Shown here one piece after another: positions 47,541-51,665 of a stretch of 51,665 nucleotides of DNA. The notes under the pieces were generated by a model. It did not search any database, had not been told where the DNA came from, and saw nothing but the letters and a program-made list of their open reading frames with translations. Origin of the DNA: Deltaproteobacteria bacterium (GTDB taxonomy: Bacteria; Myxococcota_A; Polyangia; Haliangiales; JADYYK01); assembly GCA_020853705.1 (NCBI GenBank), contig JADYYK010000010.1, positions 1 to 51,665 of the forward strand, in the 5' to 3' direction. How positions within the stretch are numbered: the stretch's first letter is position 1; every line of letters starts with the position of its first letter. A program made the position numbers and the translations under genes.

Positions 47541-50299
47541 AGTCGACCCAGATGGTGGCCGTTTTCGGGGCGCTGGTGCTGGCCGGCGCGGCGGCGGGCT
47601 GTCTGGGCAGCGGTGGGCGCAAGCCGGGCGACAAGCCCGACGATCCGTGCGGCGCGTGTGATTCGCTGGACGCCATCCGCGAGGTGGCGCCGGGCTCGGC
47701 CGAGCAGCCGCTGCGCGAGCGGCCGTCGCGCGTGCTGTTCGACATGACGGGGGAGCGCGCCTATGTGTCGATGGGCGGCAGCGTGGGCAAGCCGGGGACG
47801 ACGGTGGCGGTGATCGATCCGGCGACCGGCGCGGTGACGACGCGGCTCGAGGTCGGCTATGGCCCGGCCGAGATGGCGCTGCACCCGGGTGGGCGCTTCA
47901 TCGTGGTGCTCAACCGGTACTCGAACTATGCGTCGGTGATCGACAGCGTGAAGCGCAAGGTGTCGGGCTATGCGCTGACCGACTACTACTGTGAAGGGAT
48001 CGCGTTCTCGGCCGACGGGCGCCAGGCCTTCGTGACCAACCGCAAGCGTGACGCGGTGCTGATCTTCGATGTCGAGACCACGGGGGCGACCTTCAGGATG
48101 ACCGCGGTGACCGCTGCTGGCGGCGACGGCGGCGTGGGCATGGGGTCGTCGCCGCTGCTCGGCTCGCGCAGCCAGGGCGTGCTGGCGCCGGTGCAGGATC
48201 AGACCGCGTTCAACAACTTCGTGTGGCCGATCATGAAGCAGGTCGGTGAGGGCAACACCGGGCCGGGCTGCATGGGCAATGCCTGCCACTCGGGGGTGGC
48301 CGGACGCATGAACCTGGGCGCGCTGCCCAATGGCGACATGCAGCGGGCGTACGACGAGGTCAAGCAGCGCTCGCTCGACATGCAGCCCGACGCCTCGGCG
48401 CTGCTGACCAAGGCCAGCCGCAACGGCGGCACCGCGCACTCGGGTGGCACGCGCTGGGCGGTGGGCTCGGCGCAGTACAACACCGTCAAGCAGTGGATGA
48501 ACGGCACCCTGGAGGTCGGCGGCGGCGGCGACGGCGGCGTGTTGCCCGGCGACGGTGGCGTGGTGGTGACCGACGGCGGCCTGGTCGCGGACGCCACGGT
48601 GGGGCCGAAGATCGAATTGAAAGAGCTGGAGGTCGGGCAGAACCCGCGCGACATCGCGGTCTCGGCCAGCGGCAAGTATGTCTTCGTCGGCGAGCTGGGC
48701 GGCCTGGGCGTCTCGGTGATCGACGTCGCCAAGGCCAAGACGGCGTTTCACCTGGATACCAACTCGATGGTGCTGGACGTGGCGGCGGTCGGCGATCTGC
48801 TGCTCGTTGCGACCACCAACTCGTCGAACGGGCTGCCGTGCAAGGCCGACCCCGAGTATGTCGCGCTGGGCGCGCAGACCAGCGACGACGTCTTCGCCGA
48901 CGTGGCCGACCCGACCTGCACGCGGGGCTACTCCGACATCCAGAACGAGCTGGCGATGTGGGAGATCTCGAAGCTGACCGAGGCCGGGCCCAATCCGCCC
49001 GCGGTCAGGTACACCAGCGACACCGCCGAGAAGAGCGAGGCCGACTTCGAGGGCGAGCTGGCGCGCGAGCTGCAGATCATCCAGGGCTCGCTGCCCGAGC
49101 AGCTCGCGGTGCGCGGCACCGAGGTCTGGATCGCGATGTCGGCGTCACGCGAGGTGTCGCAGTACGAGCTGGTGACGTCGCCGCCGGGGCTGCGCTTCAA
49201 GCGCGTGCTGACCACGGGCTGGAACCCGACCGGAGTGGCCATCTCGCCGACTGGCAAGGTCATGGTGACCAACCGGCTGAGCGACGTGGTGTCGATCATC
49301 GACCCCGTGATGCTGGCGGCCGCCGAGATGGCCAACGCGGCGCGCTCGCCCGAGGAGCGCCGGCTGGCGCTCGAGGCCACCATCCAGCAGGTCGCGGTGG
49401 GCACCGATCGCGGCCGCTATCCGCGCACCGCGGTCGAGATCGGCGAGTCGTACTACTACTCGACTGCGGTGTTCGCGTCCGACGGTGACAAGAGCTGCAA
49501 CCACTGCCACTACGAACTCAACAGCGACGGCAAGGCGTGGGGGATCGGTCTGGTCACCAAGTTCGGGCGTCGCTCGGTGATGCCGGCGTGGAACCAGGCC
49601 CGCACCGCGCCCTACCTGGCCGAGGGCGCCATCGACATGCTGGACGGGCTGCGCCCCAAGGTCGAGGAGATCTCGCTGCGCATTGACTACACAGGTGCCA
49701 GTGTGTTTGGCCAGCTGGCCACGCGAGACACCAAGTATCGCGAGCTGTCGTTCCAGCTGTATGGCGAGCAGCTGTCATTCGACGAGATGATCGCCGACAT
49801 GGTGGCCTTCCTGGGCAACGACGCCCACCTGCCGCCGAACCCCAACAAGTTCAGCGCCAGTGACCCCGTGCTGGCCAAGGGCAAGCAGCTGTTCATGACG
49901 GCCTGCGTGACCTGTCACGACCCGGCGACCGGCTACTCCAAGCCGTCGGCGCTGGGCCCGGTGGTGACGCTGGGCCGCTATGACGACTTCAACCGCGACG
50001 AGAGCGACCCCAACATCCTGGGCGCGCTGCTGTCCAAGCCCGGCTTCGTGTTCAACCCACCCAGCCTGCGCGGCCTGTGGGATCGCCCCGGCCCCTTCCT
50101 GCACGACGGCCGCGCCCGCACCGTGCGCGAGGTCCTGCTGCCCCCCGGCAGCATGTGCCTGAAGCCCAGCGAGCGCGGCTGGAACGAGACCAAGACGGGC
50201 GGCGTCGGCGGCTCGTCCATCCCGGGCACCCACGCCCCGACCACCGAGCTGCCGTGCGCAGACGTGGACGCGCTGGTGAAGTACCTGTGGACGCTGTAG
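47537..50299 (+). CDS. Lipoprotein: beta-propeller with embedded and C-terminal cytochrome c/MauG-like domains
   Basis: 920 residues. Lipobox AAGC (about Cys22). A seven-bladed-type propeller begins (VLFDMTGERAYVSM, VAVIDPATGAVTTRLEVG). Inserted at about 230-330 is a planctomycete-cytochrome-like domain with CMGNACH (Cys245, Cys250, His251; CX4CH). The propeller resumes (LEVGQNPRDIAVSASGKYVFV). The C-terminal third has two CXXCH haem sites (CNHCH 654-658 and CVTCH 790-794) and LWDRPGPFLHDGRARTVREVLL, typical of dihaem cytochrome c peroxidase/MauG proteins. Predicted outer-surface electron-transfer or cofactor-modifying enzyme. Last gene of the operon. Confidence 0.85.
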   Translation: MKSTQMVAVFGALVLAGAAAGCLGSGGRKPGDKPDDPCGACDSLDAIREVAPGSAEQPLRERPSRVLFDMTGERAYVSMGGSVGKPGTTVAVIDPATGAVTTRLEVGYGPAEMALHPGGRFIVVLNRYSNYASVIDSVKRKVSGYALTDYYCEGIAFSADGRQAFVTNRKRDAVLIFDVETTGATFRMTAVTAAGGDGGVGMGSSPLLGSRSQGVLAPVQDQTAFNNFVWPIMKQVGEGNTGPGCMGNACHSGVAGRMNLGALPNGDMQRAYDEVKQRSLDMQPDASALLTKASRNGGTAHSGGTRWAVGSAQYNTVKQWMNGTLEVGGGGDGGVLPGDGGVVVTDGGLVADATVGPKIELKELEVGQNPRDIAVSASGKYVFVGELGGLGVSVIDVAKAKTAFHLDTNSMVLDVAAVGDLLLVATTNSSNGLPCKADPEYVALGAQTSDDVFADVADPTCTRGYSDIQNELAMWEISKLTEAGPNPPAVRYTSDTAEKSEADFEGELARELQIIQGSLPEQLAVRGTEVWIAMSASREVSQYELVTSPPGLRFKRVLTTGWNPTGVAISPTGKVMVTNRLSDVVSIIDPVMLAAAEMANAARSPEERRLALEATIQQVAVGTDRGRYPRTAVEIGESYYYSTAVFASDGDKSCNHCHYELNSDGKAWGIGLVTKFGRRSVMPAWNQARTAPYLAEGAIDMLDGLRPKVEEISLRIDYTGASVFGQLATRDTKYRELSFQLYGEQLSFDEMIADMVAFLGNDAHLPPNPNKFSASDPVLAKGKQLFMTACVTCHDPATGYSKPSALGPVVTLGRYDDFNRDESDPNILGALLSKPGFVFNPPSLRGLWDRPGPFLHDGRARTVREVLLPPGSMCLKPSERGWNETKTGGVGGSSIPGTHAPTTELPCADVDALVKYLWTL

Positions 50300-50384
50300 C
50301 TAGCTGGCTCAGCTAAGCTCGCGGATCCTGGTGGCGGTGGGTCAAGATAGGCCATAGGCGATTCGCCGCGACAGGACTAACACC

Positions 50385-50416
50385 ATCTCTGAGAGTCCCA
50401 ATCTCGGAGAGTGTCA
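50385..50416 (+). repeat. 16-base imperfect tandem repeat covering the ribosome site
   Basis: ATCTCTGAGAGTCCCA and ATCTCGGAGAGTGTCA, 13 of 16 identical. The second copy holds the ribosome site (CGGAGAG) and the A of the next start codon. Confidence 0.6.
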
Positions 50417-51665
50417 TGCGATTGATTCGCCGTGTCGCGCTGCTGACCGGAGTTCTCGCGCTCGCCTCGTGTTCGGAGTCCCAGCCCGTGCGCTCGCGCA
50501 CAGCCGGACTGAACAATGCGCCGCAGATTGGCGACTTCGCGGTCTATGCCAGGAACAGCCTGGTGCTGCGCCCCGGCGCCTCGATCGCCGCAGGTGACCT
50601 CGGCGTCAAGGACGTCGCGACGACCATGCTGCACGCGGGCAAGGAGCTCGCGCTCGAGGGCGCGTCGAGCGTGCAGGTCGCGCGGAGCACGCTGGGCAAC
50701 CGCGTCTTCCTCGACACCGGCGCCGTGGTCGGCGATGTGCACACCACCGCGTTGACCGACTTTGGCGCCAGCCACGGCGCGGTTGCCGGCATGCCGACGA
50801 TGCCCACGCTGCCGACCCCCGCCAGCGTCACTGCCGGCACGACGAACCTGACCGTCGCCGCGGGGACCACGACGACGCTGTCCAGCAGCACCAGCCGCGC
50901 CGCGGTGACGCTGAACGACTCGGCGATCCTGCGCCTGGGCGCGGGGATCTACCAGTTCGCCAGCCTGAAGCTCCTGGCCAACGCCCGCGTCGAGGCCGAA
51001 GGCACGGTCGAGATCCGGCTGACCGGACGCCTCACGGCCGGGACGAATGTCTACTTCGGCCCAGCGTCAGGCGTGAGCCTGACCGCCGCCGGCCTGCGCA
51101 TCGAGGTCAACGGCGCCAACGGCGGCAGCGGCGGCGTCAACGCCACCCCGCGCGCCGTCCTGATCGACGACGACGGCGTCCTGCGCGCCCTGCTCCTCGC
51201 CCCCAACGGCACGTCGTTCATCGGCCAGCGCACCGCCATCACCGGCGCCATCGCCGGCAAGGACATCGACCTGCGCGAGGACGTCACCGTCACCCGCGAG
51301 GACGGCTTCGGCGCCGCGACCTGCGTCCCGGCTGACTGCAACGACTCCAACGTCTGCACCACTGACGCCTGCGGCGCGTCCGGCTGCACCCACACCCCGG
51401 TGGCCGCCGGCACCAGCTGTGCCGACAGCACGGTGTGTAACGGCGCCGAGGCCTGCGACGCCAGCGGGTCCTGCGTCGCGGGCAGCCCGCTGGTGGTGGA
51501 CGACAGCAACGTCTGCACCGCCGACAGCTGCGACCCAATTGCCGGCGTCGCCCACACCCCGGTTGCGGCCGGCACCTCGTGCGCCGACGGCACCGTGTGC
51601 AACGGCGCCGAGACCTGCGACGCCAGCGGAACGTGCCAATCCGGCAGCCCGCTGGCCGTTGACGA
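50416..51665 (+). CDS. Exported lipoprotein with Cys-rich Dictyostelium-type repeats (3' end beyond window)
   Basis: 416 codons before the edge. GGAGAG lies 6 bases before the ATG. The signal peptide ends LALASC (about Cys19). Residues about 40-300 are Ala/Thr/Gly-rich and beta-helix-like (NNAPQIGDFAVYARNSLVLRPGASI, ILRLGAGIYQFASLKLLANARVEAEG). From about residue 307 there are repeats of about 53 residues with the pattern SNVCTxDxC, HTPVAAGTSCAD, VCNGAExCDASG, similar to the Dictyostelium CTDC repeat of large myxobacterial secreted proteins. Two repeats are visible and a third begins. Probable cell-surface or matrix protein. Confidence 0.82.
   Translation, partial: MRLIRRVALLTGVLALASCSESQPVRSRTAGLNNAPQIGDFAVYARNSLVLRPGASIAAGDLGVKDVATTMLHAGKELALEGASSVQVARSTLGNRVFLDTGAVVGDVHTTALTDFGASHGAVAGMPTMPTLPTPASVTAGTTNLTVAAGTTTTLSSSTSRAAVTLNDSAILRLGAGIYQFASLKLLANARVEAEGTVEIRLTGRLTAGTNVYFGPASGVSLTAAGLRIEVNGANGGSGGVNATPRAVLIDDDGVLRALLLAPNGTSFIGQRTAITGAIAGKDIDLREDVTVTREDGFGAATCVPADCNDSNVCTTDACGASGCTHTPVAAGTSCADSTVCNGAEACDASGSCVAGSPLVVDDSNVCTADSCDPIAGVAHTPVAAGTSCADGTVCNGAETCDASGTCQSGSPLAVD
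51335..51665 (+). repeat. Cys-rich coding repeats of about 159 bases
   Basis: The second unit starts 53 codons after the first; both share the DNA for GTCTGCACC..GAC and the CACACCCCGGT..GGCCGCCGGCACC block. Continues past the window edge. Confidence 0.75.

Overview
The window is about 70% G+C, densely coded, and organised like a myxobacterium or another large-genome Myxococcota. This is inferred from gene style, not from a marker tree. The signs are many lipoproteins, long Ala/Pro/acidic low-complexity linkers, GTG and TTG starts, F0 genes separated from F1 genes, a DUF4157 metalloprotease-like protein, DUF4139 proteins, an HD-GYP response regulator and a Dictyostelium-type Cys-rich repeat protein. 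Almost every intergenic gap is under 300 bases. No tRNA, rRNA, CRISPR array, insertion sequence or phage gene was found.

Layout. 1-2049: a divergent efflux pair (truncated RND/HlyD-type adaptor, TolC-type channel) around a 272-base gap holding clustered inverted repeats. 2250-2794: remnant of a YhcG/DUF1016 nuclease. 2861-4720: B12-binding-fold radical SAM enzyme. 4858-6740: F0 operon (atpZ-like, atpI, atpB, atpE) closed by a hairpin terminator. 6961-9786: large acidic-repeat protein of unknown function. 9846-11693: DUF4157 protein. 11771-15810: gyrA and hemL, coupled by a TGATG junction. 15917-17652: TPR/zinc-ribbon protein and pssA. 17804-22071: a small lipoprotein and two tandem DUF4139 proteins, flanked by inverted copies of a CAGGCGA heptad-repeat element. 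22230-26306: REC-GAF-HD-GYP regulator, coiled-coil lipoprotein and membrane protein. 26343-29871: coaX operon with a HEAT-like protein, a membrane protein, a TlpA-like thioredoxin and a zinc-binding miniprotein. 29954-33755: a self-contained transcription unit (promoter, three overlapping genes, terminator) encoding a membrane-anchored Fam20/HipA-like kinase, a TRASH-like/HEAT membrane protein and an MFS transporter. 33896-39286: rimO, an HU-like protein, a Cys-rich secreted protein, an AarF/ABC1 kinase and a DUF4105 (Lnb-like) membrane protein. 39276-43055, minus strand: small lipoprotein, ferritin-like diiron protein, tatA and an SH3/beta-barrel protein. 43284-50299: five consecutive exported proteins (four lipoproteins and one Tat-exported DUF1501 protein) ending in a beta-propeller/dihaem-peroxidase-like fusion. 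50416-end: start of a Cys-rich repeat lipoprotein.

Two units look like undescribed systems. The first is the kinase-HEAT-MFS unit, whose kinase domain is predicted to lie outside the cytoplasm on a leaderless mRNA. The second is the five-gene exported redox module, which resembles the planctomycete-type DUF1549/DUF1501/cytochrome sets but has atypical CX4CH and CX6CH haem-like motifs. All functional calls rest on motif recognition by eye; no database search was run.
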